A stretch of DNA of 64,000 nucleotides from positions 114,888 to 178,887 of the forward strand of contig JAIXYK010000044.1 in NCBI GenBank assembly GCA_027490225.1, written 5' to 3'. The stretch is from Bacteroidota bacterium. GTDB lineage: Bacteria; Bacteroidota; Bacteroidia; M30B66. Below are positions 1-8,685 of the stretch, piece after piece; position 1 is the first letter of the stretch; the number at the start of each line of letters is the position of its first letter. The translations under genes and the position numbers were made by a program. Below the pieces are notes generated by a model. That model was not told the origin of the DNA and ran no database searches. It worked only from the letters and a program-made list of their open reading frames with translations.

Positions 1-756
1 CATTGGAATAAATTCGAACAATGCTTGAAAATTCCCCTCATTCAAATATTGTTTTTCGAATTGATACCCAAATTGAAACATTACAGGTTGAGCATCAAAT
101 CCGCCAGTTGCTTGGTTTTCTTTTAATCTTGAAGCCAGCGCTCCTTCAAAAACTGTGAAACCCATTCTTGGTCCATCAGAACGTAATTTTAATTGGTAAG
201 GATTATTGATGGAATTATCGAAATCGTTCTTTTTCGTAAGCTTTACTAGGAGTTCCTGTTCGTTGGGTATTGCAAAAAGGTCATTCAACGTGATTCGAAT
301 CATGCTCTTTACTTCTTCAGGAATATTTAAAAACTCATTCGATTTTGATTTTTCTATAATTCCAGATTTTACATTCAACACTTTAAAGGTTGTGTAAATA
401 TTTTTACCTACTGTTATTACGCTGCCCGTAAGCACGTAATCTACTTTTAATTGTTTTCCAATTTCGGTAAGACAAATTTTTGAGAAGCATCCAGAAATAT
501 TTACATCATCTTTTTGAGAAATGTAGTTCATATCATAGCGGTCCATTAATTCATAAGCTTCGATTCTTTCCATTTCAAGGCGGGCAATTTCTGAAAGACT
601 GCGTTGGTTGCTTCCTGGGTACGTTTCATTTGCATCAATATCTGCAACTGCCATTGTTGGTCTTGATGAAGTAGATTGACCAATTAAAATGTTTACAGAT
701 GAAATTAAAACTAAAATGATGATGATTGATTTAGAGAAAGTTGAATTCGTTTTCAT
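1..756 (-). CDS. Secreted protein with CsgG/TolB-like N-terminal domain, 3' end cut by window edge
   Basis: A reading frame open from the ATG at 754-756 to the left edge (252 codons, no stop seen), so the C-terminus is missing. The first ~27 residues form a signal peptide (MKTNSTF, then a hydrophobic IIIILVLISS stretch, ending ILIGQ). Next comes a region resembling the nucleotide-free TolB/CsgG-type N-domain: a short strand (MAVADID), a helix with SEIARLEMERIEAYELMDRYD, then LTEIGKQLKVDYVLTGSV followed by a strand pair. That arrangement is typical of CsgG and LpoB-like outer-membrane-associated proteins. The rest is not recognised. It is divergent from the regulator gene starting at 996. Function unknown; coding status is confident, the domain call is by pattern only. 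Confidence 0.75.
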   Translation of the reverse strand, partial: MKTNSTFSKSIIIILVLISSVNILIGQSTSSRPTMAVADIDANETYPGSNQRSLSEIARLEMERIEAYELMDRYDMNYISQKDDVNISGCFSKICLTEIGKQLKVDYVLTGSVITVGKNIYTTFKVLNVKSGIIEKSKSNEFLNIPEEVKSMIRITLNDLFAIPNEQELLVKLTKKNDFDNSINNPYQLKLRSDGPRMGFTVFEGALASRLKENQATGGFDAQPVMFQFGYQFEKQYLNEGNFQALFEFIPM

Positions 757-995
757 AGTATTTGATTTTTAGATGTTGTTATTGTTTGAATTTGATGGTA
801 CAAATATCCATCAGCAACCAAATACTATTTTACGGTTTTAATCTTATGGATTTACATATAAAGCTTAATTCAATAATTCATAAGTTACAAATCCATATAA
901 TTATCATATTTTATCACAATTCAATAACACTATTTAATTTTTTACTATATTTCGCAATTAAATAAAGTTTAAATTATTATTAAGCGCAAATTAAA

Positions 996-2000
996 ATGAA
1001 AGAATTTCCAATGCAGGAACAGTTTTTCCTGATTCTAAAAAGAATGCAGAACGAAAATTTCAACATGGCACAAACTGTAAGCGATGTGCTCGCCATTGGA
1101 ATTGACAGTGCTTATAGAAGAATTCGCTCAGAAACACCACTTAGTTTGGATGAAACAGTAAAACTATGTTTGCAATTTCAGGTTCCATTGGAATCTTTAA
1201 ACAATGAAATTCCAGATGTAGTAACATTTCAATTCAACAAATTAGCTCCTACAAAAGAAAGTTTCCGGGAATATATGAATCAACTTGTGGAGCAGTTAAA
1301 ACGCATGCAGAAAGGCAAAAACACGCATATTGTTTATGCAGCTGAAGACATTCCATTGTTTCATCATTTTGGTTTTGAGCACCTGGCAAAATTCAAAACG
1401 CTTTACTGGTTGAAATCCATTTTAAACATTCCTGAACTAAACCAGCAAAAATTTCCTGTAGAAGAGGATAGCTTTTTCGAGGATTTCAATTTTAAAGAAT
1501 TATACAATGCTTACAGTAATATTGAAACCACAGAAGTTTGGACCAATGAAACCATTGAAAGCACATTACAACAAATTAGATTCTATTGGGAAGCAGGCTT
1601 CTTCAAGGATATTGATTCTTTTAGAAATGTTTGTAAGGATTTGATTTCACTTATTTCAAAGATTCAGAAACAAACTGAAATTAACCAGAAAATAAATGCA
1701 GATGGTGCGTCAACCGGGGCAAACTTTACCTTCTATCAATGCGATTTAATGATTGGCAATAATACCGTTTTGGTAAAAAGCGAAGGATTCAAAACTACTT
1801 TTATTGGCTACAATTCATTCAATTTTATGAATACTCAAAATTCATTTTTCAACGAACAAAACCAAACTTGGATGGATAACTTAATTAGCAAATCCATATT
1901 AATGAGCGGAGTTGCAGAGAAATTGAGAAATCAATTTTTTAAAGCACAAATGAAGAAAATTGATGCCTTACTGGAGGAAATTGAAAAGGAGGAAAACTAA
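996..2000 (+). CDS. Probable HTH-type DNA-binding regulator (334 aa)
   Basis: A soluble protein with no signal peptide. Residues ~8-60 look like a helix-turn-helix of the BetR/phage-repressor type often seen in Bacteroidota (AQTVSDVLAIGIDSAYRRIRSETPLSLDETVKLC). The rest is a long, mostly helical domain of unknown function with aromatic-rich segments, ending in a charged helix (KKIDALLEEIEKEEN). The start at 996 was chosen; an in-frame ATG lies five codons later. The gene sits about 210 bp upstream of the ABC ATPase at 2210 on the same strand, so control of that transporter is a reasonable inference but is not shown by the sequence. Confidence 0.65.
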   Translation: MKEFPMQEQFFLILKRMQNENFNMAQTVSDVLAIGIDSAYRRIRSETPLSLDETVKLCLQFQVPLESLNNEIPDVVTFQFNKLAPTKESFREYMNQLVEQLKRMQKGKNTHIVYAAEDIPLFHHFGFEHLAKFKTLYWLKSILNIPELNQQKFPVEEDSFFEDFNFKELYNAYSNIETTEVWTNETIESTLQQIRFYWEAGFFKDIDSFRNVCKDLISLISKIQKQTEINQKINADGASTGANFTFYQCDLMIGNNTVLVKSEGFKTTFIGYNSFNFMNTQNSFFNEQNQTWMDNLISKSILMSGVAEKLRNQFFKAQMKKIDALLEEIEKEEN

Positions 2001-2209
2001 TTTTATCCATTTTCCACGATTGTGTTTTAACTTTTAATTAGCTGCTTCATAAAACTCAATTTTTGACAATTCCAATGAAATAGTTTTGCAATCAATGAAA
2101 TAATAAAATATTTCCATTTGATTTTCATTTAATTACCTCATAATTGCAATTCCTAAGTAACTTTATTTTACTTCAACACACTTACCACTCGGTCTAAAAA
2201 AATTAAACT

Positions 2210-3097
2210 ATGATTCTAGAAATTAAAAATCTCAGCAAAACTTATTCAAACGGAGTTAAAGCGCTTAATGATATTAACCTAAGCATCGGAACAGGAATGT
2301 TTGGATTATTAGGTCCAAATGGTGCTGGTAAATCAAGTTTGATGCGCACCATAGCAACGCTGCAAACCGCCGATTCTGGAACTATTACTTTTGATGGGAT
2401 TGATGTGCAACAAAATCCTCAGGCTTTAAGAGAAGTATTGGGCTATTTGCCGCAAGAGTTTGGTGTTTATCCTAGAATTTCAGCTGAAATGTTACTAGAT
2501 CATTTGGCAGCGCTAAAAGGAATCGACAATAAAAAAGAACGCAAAGAATTGGTTGAAGCAATGTTGCAACGCGTGAATTTATTTAAAGTGCGTAGCAAGT
2601 ATTTGAGCACTTATTCTGGTGGAATGAAACAACGTTTCGGTATTGCGCAAGCATTAATCGGAAATCCAAAACTGATTATTGTGGATGAACCAACTGCCGG
2701 CCTCGATCCAGCCGAAAGAAATAGGTTTTACAACTTACTTTCTGAGTTAGGTGAAAATACCGTTGTAATACTTTCTACGCACATTGTAGAAGATGTAAGC
2801 ACTTTGTGCAGCGATATGGCTGTAATTTGTTTAGGTGAGGTAATGGAACATGGGCATCCATTAGAAGTAGTCAAAAAAATGGAAGGAAAGGCATGGAGAA
2901 AAACAGTTTCTAGAAACGAGGTAGAACAGTATAGAAATGAATTTAGGGTAATTGCATCTCATCTGCGCGCGGGTAAAATTTTACTGCACATTTATGCAGA
3001 AACTGACCCTGGTAATGGTTTTGAACGCATCTCGCCAAACTTAGAAGATGCATATTTCTCTACCATTTCTTCAAAAGTTGATTTAGTTACTATTTAA
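2210..3097 (+). CDS. ABC transporter ATP-binding protein
   Basis: A 295-residue ABC ATPase of the ABC-2 exporter type. Walker A is GPNGAGKSS at residues 35-43, the Q-loop is LPQEFG, the signature is YSGGMKQR with Ser136, Walker B is LIIVDEP with Asp159-Glu160, and the H-loop is STH. The C-terminal ~70 residues are a typical extension of this subfamily. It ends 10 bp before the ATG of the giant permease-peptidase at 3108, so the two are almost certainly co-translated and form one membrane complex. Substrate unknown. Confidence 0.92.
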   Translation: MILEIKNLSKTYSNGVKALNDINLSIGTGMFGLLGPNGAGKSSLMRTIATLQTADSGTITFDGIDVQQNPQALREVLGYLPQEFGVYPRISAEMLLDHLAALKGIDNKKERKELVEAMLQRVNLFKVRSKYLSTYSGGMKQRFGIAQALIGNPKLIIVDEPTAGLDPAERNRFYNLLSELGENTVVILSTHIVEDVSTLCSDMAVICLGEVMEHGHPLEVVKKMEGKAWRKTVSRNEVEQYRNEFRVIASHLRAGKILLHIYAETDPGNGFERISPNLEDAYFSTISSKVDLVTI

Positions 3098-3107
3098 CCT
3101 GCTCGCC

Positions 3108-6100
3108 ATGTTTAAACAATTCTATCTATTCGAATTAAAATATAGGCTGCGTAGGCCTGCAACTTGGTTTTATGCACTGGTAATTTTTGCAATTGCATTT
3201 CTTCTTATTTCTACAGGAAGCACTCCTGCAACTGAAAAAGTTCACCATAACTCTGCTATCATTTTGGCAGAAGCAATGATTATCTTGAGCATTTTTGGTT
3301 CTTTGATTAGTTCTGCAATAATGGGTGTGCCCGTATATCGGGATGTGGAACACAAAAGCCAGTATTTTCTTTTTGCTTACCCAGTAAATGAAAAGCAATA
3401 TTTATTGGGAAGATATTTTGGCTCACTTACCATATTACTAATTGTTCCCATTGCTGGAATGCTGGGCCTTTGGCTGGGAACATTGCTCGGTCCTGCGTTT
3501 GATTGGGCAGAAGCCAACCGCTATGGTGAAAATGTGTTGGGCAATTACTTTCTGCCGTTTCTTGTTTTCAGTGTGGTAAATTATGTTTTTACGGGAACAT
3601 TGTTTTTCGCATTGGTAGCAATTACACGCAAAGCAATGTCAGCATATGTAGGAAGTATTTTATTCCTCATTGCTTATTTAATTTCTGGTGTCTTCATGCA
3701 AGACCTAGATACCAGAGAAATTGCCGCATTTTTCGACCCATTTGGGTTAAACGTAATTTCGTTGGAAACAAGGTATTTTACTCCTTTCGAAATAAATGCA
3801 TCACCCTTACCATTAACTAAAAATCTTTTATTTAACAGACTATTTTGGTTAGGATTAAGTGTAGTTTTTCTTGTTCTTACAGTATATAAATTCTCTTTCA
3901 AATCTTTCTTTGTCATTAACCAGAAAAAGGCTAAAAAAGCTGAACAAAATATTCCTCCAGACCTTTCAGTTCTTTCAAGGATATTAACTAAGAACTACAG
4001 TTTTTCAAACCGTTTTAGTACAACCATTCAATTGGCAAAAATTGAGTTTCTGTCGGTAATTCGTGACCGTTACTTTTTATCGATGATTTTAGGTGGTGGT
4101 ATTTTTCTTTTTATTGATGGTTGGTTTGGAAGTCAAGTTTACGGAGTGCCCGATTTACCTGCAACTTTCAATATGATCATGGTGAAAGATTTCAATTATA
4201 CCATTTTTGTTTGGGTAATATTATTGTTCTACACGGGTGAAGTAGTTCACAGAAACAGGAGCTTAAACTTTGCAGGAATTTTTGATGCATTACCCGTTCC
4301 TAATTGGATGAATTACATTTCTAAATTTCTGGGAATCGCTTTAGTTGCATTTTTACTTTGCGCGCTTGTAATTGTTTCTGGTGTGAGTGTTCAGCTACTG
4401 AAAGGCTTTACGGACATTGATTTTGCCATGTATTTTACAGACTTGTTTTTGATAGAGTTTCCGGAATACTTGCAAATTGTAATGCTTGCATTTTTTGTCC
4501 ACGTATTGGTAAATAGCAAATTTACAGGACATTTCGTGGGTATAGGAATTTGGATTTTAATGTGGGGAATAAGGGCTTTTGGCGAAATTGATTACAACCT
4601 CTTTTTCTATGGGTACATGCCTGGCTACATTCTTTCGGACATGAATAGATTTGGGCATTTTTTTCAGCCTATTTTTTGGTTCAATGTGTATTGGCTTGCA
4701 ATAGGAGCTTTGCTACTTTGTGTTGGTTATTTGTTTTGGATTAGAGGTGTGGAAGAAGGATTTAAAAAACGTGTTTCACAAGCTAAAGCGCAATTGAAGC
4801 CAATCATTGCAGGAGGAATGATAGTATTATTACTGGTGTCTATTGGCGCTGGTGGATACATATACTATAATATCAGCGTGTTGAATAAATATGTGTCCAG
4901 TAAAACAGCTGAAAAAATTGCTGCGAATTATGAAAAAGCATTCAAAAAATACGAAAAGAAATTACAGCCTAAATACACAGCTGTAAAACTATATACAGAC
5001 ATATTCCCGGAAGAACGTAAAATCATCTCGCAATTCATTACCCGTGTGCAAAACAAGCACAAGGTAGCCATTGATACTTTGTACTTTAATTTACCTAAAA
5101 AAGGAATGCGCATTATTTGGAATGCAAAGCAATTGAAACCTTCATTTGTTGGCGATGAAATGTCATCCCCTAATGAAGCACACTTTACCAAAATGCCACT
5201 TCCGGATCCATTACAACCTGGGAAATTCGCGTCTTTAATCATTTATGATACTACGCAGGTTAATGGTTTTGGAAACAGAGATATCAATCCGAGACTTACT
5301 TACAACGGTACATTCATGGATTTAATTCCACCATCCTTTGGGTATGAGGTAAATAATGAATTAGAAAGCGATAACGATAGAAAAAAGCAAGGTCTTCCTC
5401 CTAAAGATTATGATTTACCGGTGTATACAGACGAGGTTGGAAGGTCAACTTTTGTTTTCAATAAATCGGCGGAATTGGTAAGTTTTGAAGCAGTTGTAAG
5501 TACCTCAGCAGAGCAAATTGCAATTGCACCAGGATATTTACAAAAGCAATGGAAGAAAGGCGAAAGGGCTTATTTTCATTACAAAGTTGATGAGCCTATT
5601 GATTTATTTTACAGCGTAGTTTCAGCGAAATATGCCATTGCAAAAGACAAAGTAACCTTGCCTGATGGAAGAATTATTCCGATTGAAATTTATTACCATC
5701 CGCAACATAAATACAACTTAAGCAGATTTATAAAAGGTACGCAAGATGCATTGGTATATAATTCAAAGAATTTTTCTCCTTACCAATTTAATCAAATTCG
5801 GGTTTTAGAATTTCCACGTTATTTAGGATTTGCACAATCGTTTCCCAATACAGTTCCTTATTCTGAAAGTTTTGCATGGTTAGGAGATTTTAGCAATCCC
5901 AACGATTACGATTACGCTTATTACGTTACTGCTCATGAAATGGGACACCAATGGTGGGGACATCAATTGGTTCCTAACATGACGAGAGGAGCAAATTTGC
6001 TGAGCGAAAGTTTGGCCGAATACAGCGCCATAATGGTAGCTGAACACACTTATGGAAAAGACAATTTGCGTAAATTTTTAAAGGAAGATTTAGACAGGTA

Positions 6101-6734
6101 CTTGCGTGGGCGGGCCATGGAAGCTAAAAAGGAGAATGTATTTATAGATTGCAACAGGCCTTACCAATGGTACCAAAAAGGCAGCTTGATTTTGTACGCC
6201 TTGCGCGATTATATTGGCGAAGACACTTTAAATACTGCATTAAAGAAATTCATTACGGATTGGGGAAATAAATCAGTAGCGCCATATGCAGGCTCACATG
6301 ATTTGTATGCATACATTGAAGCCGCAACTCCCAAAGACCTCAAGTATTTTGTAGAAGAAACCTGGAAAAAAATTACCTTGTACGATAACAAAGTAATTAC
6401 TGCAACTGCCAAAAAACTAGCCGACAATAAATTCGAAGTGGTTCTAAAACTCAACAGCCGTAAGTTTTATGCAGACTCTGCAGGAGCTGAAGTTGAAGGG
6501 AAATACTACAACGACCAAATAGACATTGGTATTTTTGGAGAAGATAAAGTAGATGCTAAAGGACATAAAACAACGCATCCGCTCTATTTCAAAAAGCATG
6601 TTGTGAGTAAATCTGGTGAAATTGTTATTACCGCAGAAGTAAACGAACTGCCCAAAAAAGCAGGAATTGACCCTTATAATAAATTAATTGATAGGGTTTC
6701 TGATGATAATTTACAGCCGGTAGTGACAGATTGA
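3108..6734 (+). CDS. ABC-2 permease fused to M1-family metallopeptidase (1208 aa)
   Basis: A two-part protein. Residues 1-~580 carry two sets of hydrophobic segments (first ~15-270, second ~310-560) typical of ABC-2 permeases; another hydrophobic segment near residues 565-590 (IIAGGMIVLLLVSIGAGGY) leads into an extracytoplasmic part. Residues ~600-1208 are an M1 peptidase with zinc motif HEMGH at 943-947 and a glutamate at 967 (LLSESLAEYS), one residue further away than in classical M1 enzymes. To my knowledge this spacing is usual for the ABC-fused branch. A YxxG-type aromatic/Tyr region follows. It pairs with the ATPase at 2210. The likely role is an exporter or membrane sensor with periplasmic aminopeptidase activity; the substrate cannot be read from sequence. 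Confidence 0.9.
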   Translation: MFKQFYLFELKYRLRRPATWFYALVIFAIAFLLISTGSTPATEKVHHNSAIILAEAMIILSIFGSLISSAIMGVPVYRDVEHKSQYFLFAYPVNEKQYLLGRYFGSLTILLIVPIAGMLGLWLGTLLGPAFDWAEANRYGENVLGNYFLPFLVFSVVNYVFTGTLFFALVAITRKAMSAYVGSILFLIAYLISGVFMQDLDTREIAAFFDPFGLNVISLETRYFTPFEINASPLPLTKNLLFNRLFWLGLSVVFLVLTVYKFSFKSFFVINQKKAKKAEQNIPPDLSVLSRILTKNYSFSNRFSTTIQLAKIEFLSVIRDRYFLSMILGGGIFLFIDGWFGSQVYGVPDLPATFNMIMVKDFNYTIFVWVILLFYTGEVVHRNRSLNFAGIFDALPVPNWMNYISKFLGIALVAFLLCALVIVSGVSVQLLKGFTDIDFAMYFTDLFLIEFPEYLQIVMLAFFVHVLVNSKFTGHFVGIGIWILMWGIRAFGEIDYNLFFYGYMPGYILSDMNRFGHFFQPIFWFNVYWLAIGALLLCVGYLFWIRGVEEGFKKRVSQAKAQLKPIIAGGMIVLLLVSIGAGGYIYYNISVLNKYVSSKTAEKIAANYEKAFKKYEKKLQPKYTAVKLYTDIFPEERKIISQFITRVQNKHKVAIDTLYFNLPKKGMRIIWNAKQLKPSFVGDEMSSPNEAHFTKMPLPDPLQPGKFASLIIYDTTQVNGFGNRDINPRLTYNGTFMDLIPPSFGYEVNNELESDNDRKKQGLPPKDYDLPVYTDEVGRSTFVFNKSAELVSFEAVVSTSAEQIAIAPGYLQKQWKKGERAYFHYKVDEPIDLFYSVVSAKYAIAKDKVTLPDGRIIPIEIYYHPQHKYNLSRFIKGTQDALVYNSKNFSPYQFNQIRVLEFPRYLGFAQSFPNTVPYSESFAWLGDFSNPNDYDYAYYVTAHEMGHQWWGHQLVPNMTRGANLLSESLAEYSAIMVAEHTYGKDNLRKFLKEDLDRYLRGRAMEAKKENVFIDCNRPYQWYQKGSLILYALRDYIGEDTLNTALKKFITDWGNKSVAPYAGSHDLYAYIEAATPKDLKYFVEETWKKITLYDNKVITATAKKLADNKFEVVLKLNSRKFYADSAGAEVEGKYYNDQIDIGIFGEDKVDAKGHKTTHPLYFKKHVVSKSGEIVITAEVNELPKKAGIDPYNKLIDRVSDDNLQPVVTD

Positions 6735-6754
6735 AGTTAAATTTCAATGATACT

Positions 6755-6788
6755 TGTTGGTGGCAAGATTACTCCCTTGCCACCAACA
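6755..6788. terminator. Bidirectional stem-loop terminator
   Basis: A 13-bp perfect stem (arms 6755-6767 and 6776-6788, left arm TGTTGGTGGCAAG read with its mate) with an 8-nt loop, placed 20 bp after the stop of the permease-peptidase gene. The stop codon of the opposite-strand sorting-domain fragment falls in its loop, so it can serve both strands. The T-run on the plus side is short (ATTTTCTC). Confidence 0.6.
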
Positions 6789-6975
6789 TTTTCTCTATTA
6801 TCAACGTTTGTTGCTGTTCGTTGCTGATTTCTACGAAGTACAAACCTGAACTTACATTTTTGCTTTGCAAGTTGATGCTTGTATTACCCATTCCAACAGC
6901 TCTTTGTGTTATTAATTGGCCAAGTGAATTATAAATTTTTAATTGGTAATTGCCTTGTTGTAAGTGTTTCATCCA
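6769..6975 (-). pseudogene. Orphan T9SS C-terminal sorting domain fragment
   Basis: About 68 codons encode a late part of a T9SS type A sorting domain: GNYQLKIYNSLGQLITQRAVGMGNT..., SSGLYFVEIS, then a basic end (LIIEKMLVARE). It has no body and no signal peptide. The next in-frame codon upstream of the possible ATG (6970-6972) is Trp and the one after that is a stop (6976-6978). The sequence just upstream is degenerate repeat DNA rather than coding. This fits the 3' remnant of a deleted cargo gene. It could alternatively be expressed as a tiny protein, but without a signal peptide it could not reach the T9SS. Confidence 0.7.
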
Positions 6976-7112
6976 TTAGGAAAAAGCGACTGAACTTTTT
7001 AAGCTTTGACTAAATCGCTGACGACGAATGAATTTTTATTCTCAAAATTCGAGAGCTTCTGTAAGCGAAAAAGGCTGAGGGGGTCAAAAGTAAGCTGATA
7101 GGCTTTTAAGGT

Positions 7113-7151
7113 GGCTGAGGAGTTCGAAAGGTGGCTGAGGCACTCGAAGCC
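7113..7151. repeat. Two copies of the GAGnnnnTCGAAG hairpin repeat
   Basis: A degenerate copy at 7113-7131 and a good copy at 7133-7151 (GGCTGAGGCACTCGAAGCC), spaced 20 bp apart. Arms GGCT/AGCC enclose a GA/GA mismatch pair and a G-C. The same design occurs near 17.2 kb and, with different arms, at 50.8 kb. Confidence 0.7.
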
Positions 7152-7158
7152 CCGTTTT

Positions 7159-8685
7159 TTATTTCACCCACTTAAAACTATTCACCCTTTTACCATCTTT
7201 TATTAGGTGCACAAAGTACATACCCGATGACCAGTTTTGGGCATTTACTTGAAATATAGCAGATGGTTTTAAGGCGAAACCGTGTTGTACCAAACGACCT
7301 TGCATATCTGTAACTAGACAGGTATATTTGGCTTCGTAGCATTTGCCATTGGTTTGAATGTTTAAAACAGGGCCACCCGGGTTGGGGTAAATGTTAAGCA
7401 GACTTTCATCTTTTACTTCACTTATTGCATCTGCATACTCACAACCAGGCTCTAAGCAACCATAACTGTCTAATCGCAAAAGCCAACCGTTGTTAGTGGT
7501 AGAATCTAACGGAAGGTTTCTAAAGTTAATACTATAGCCCCCTGCAACAATATCTCCATTAGGTAGAAAATCAAAATCCCACAAAATGGATTCATTTTCT
7601 AATGTATCATTTATAGGATAATATTCTCTTTTCCATAATAAATTACCCTCTGGACTAATTTTTATAACCAAGCCACCCATGTTATAAAAATTTACACTAT
7701 CACCTTTTTGTAAAACTTTTCCTACTGCTACAATGTTGCCGTCTGAAGAAAATCTCATTTGATTAATAACATTTTTATCTGAATATTTAAATTTATACTC
7801 CCAAAGTTTGTTTTCCCAATTATTATCTAATCTACATATTATCAATTCCCAAGAAATATCTCCAAATCCGAAATCTTCAACTTTTTTTACTGTTGAATAA
7901 ATTAAACCTCCTCCAACCAAATCTCTTAAATTTACAGCTTCATAAGTACTATCGTTCCCATCTGTCCATTCCCTAATAATGTTTAAGTTGGTATCAATTT
8001 CTACAATCCAAGTGTGCGACCAATCGCTACCTGTGGCTGGTTGGGGTTTTTGTTTACTGCTGCCAATAATAAATGTATTATGGTTAGTTGGCACCATACT
8101 ATTAGCGCGATTCCAAACTCCAAGTTCACCTAGCTTTAAGGCATCCATTAAAACACCAGAAGTGTCGAATTTATAAATATTTACATCCATTTCATTCTCC
8201 GAATAATCAAACTGAGAAGTTTGAATATAATCTGTTGCTCCCTTTCGGTAAACTTTCATAAAAAAGTCTGAATCACCATTAGATACGTTAGGGTTTCTGA
8301 AAAGCGTCTTTTTTTTAATATTAAGACTGTTATCAAGAAGTAAAATTTCGGAACAGTTCAACGAATCTACTTTATTAATTACAGATACAATTTCGTTATT
8401 GTAAATCTTTGAAATTGTTCTGTCAAAAGGTTGACTAAAAACATTTCCTACTGAATCTAATATTATACTTTTTTTTAGATTTCCTTCTAAATCGAATGTT
8501 GCAAAAAAAGTTTTATTTATGACCGAGTTAGCAGTTAAATTGGCAAATCCATTCATTATAATTGTAGAGTCTTGTATTACTAGACTTTCGCCCAAAAATC
8601 TAAATCTACCAATGTTTGTGCGAATTGAATATTGCTGAGCCAATGAAATTTGGCTCAGCAATAAAAAGAATAAAAAAGCTCTCAT
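7159..8685 (-). CDS. T9SS cargo protein, beta-propeller-like (508 aa)
   Basis: A signal peptide (MRAFLFFLLLSQISLAQ) is followed by repeated segments of the SBBP/delta-60 type, in which short strands contain phrases such as SSDGNIVAVGKV and LPNGDIVAGGYS, suggesting a beta-propeller. The C-terminal ~80 residues are a T9SS type A sorting domain (LLNIYPNPGG..., MQGRLVQHG, SSGMYFVHLIKDGKRVNSFKWVK). The start codon overlaps the stop of the upstream 1495-residue gene by 4 bp (ATGA), so the two are translationally coupled. Exported to the surface or medium; function unknown. Confidence 0.85.
   Translation of the reverse strand: MRAFLFFLLLSQISLAQQYSIRTNIGRFRFLGESLVIQDSTIIMNGFANLTANSVINKTFFATFDLEGNLKKSIILDSVGNVFSQPFDRTISKIYNNEIVSVINKVDSLNCSEILLLDNSLNIKKKTLFRNPNVSNGDSDFFMKVYRKGATDYIQTSQFDYSENEMDVNIYKFDTSGVLMDALKLGELGVWNRANSMVPTNHNTFIIGSSKQKPQPATGSDWSHTWIVEIDTNLNIIREWTDGNDSTYEAVNLRDLVGGGLIYSTVKKVEDFGFGDISWELIICRLDNNWENKLWEYKFKYSDKNVINQMRFSSDGNIVAVGKVLQKGDSVNFYNMGGLVIKISPEGNLLWKREYYPINDTLENESILWDFDFLPNGDIVAGGYSINFRNLPLDSTTNNGWLLRLDSYGCLEPGCEYADAISEVKDESLLNIYPNPGGPVLNIQTNGKCYEAKYTCLVTDMQGRLVQHGFALKPSAIFQVNAQNWSSGMYFVHLIKDGKRVNSFKWVK

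Noticed and set aside
206..965. Three short plus-strand frames at the left edge
   Set aside because: The first two lie antisense to the truncated CsgG/TolB-like gene, which has a signal peptide and conserved pattern; the third is low-complexity intergenic sequence.
6731..6934. Plus-strand frame of 67 codons over the orphan sorting domain
   Set aside because: It is antisense to a clearly recognisable T9SS sorting-domain fragment and runs through a terminator stem.
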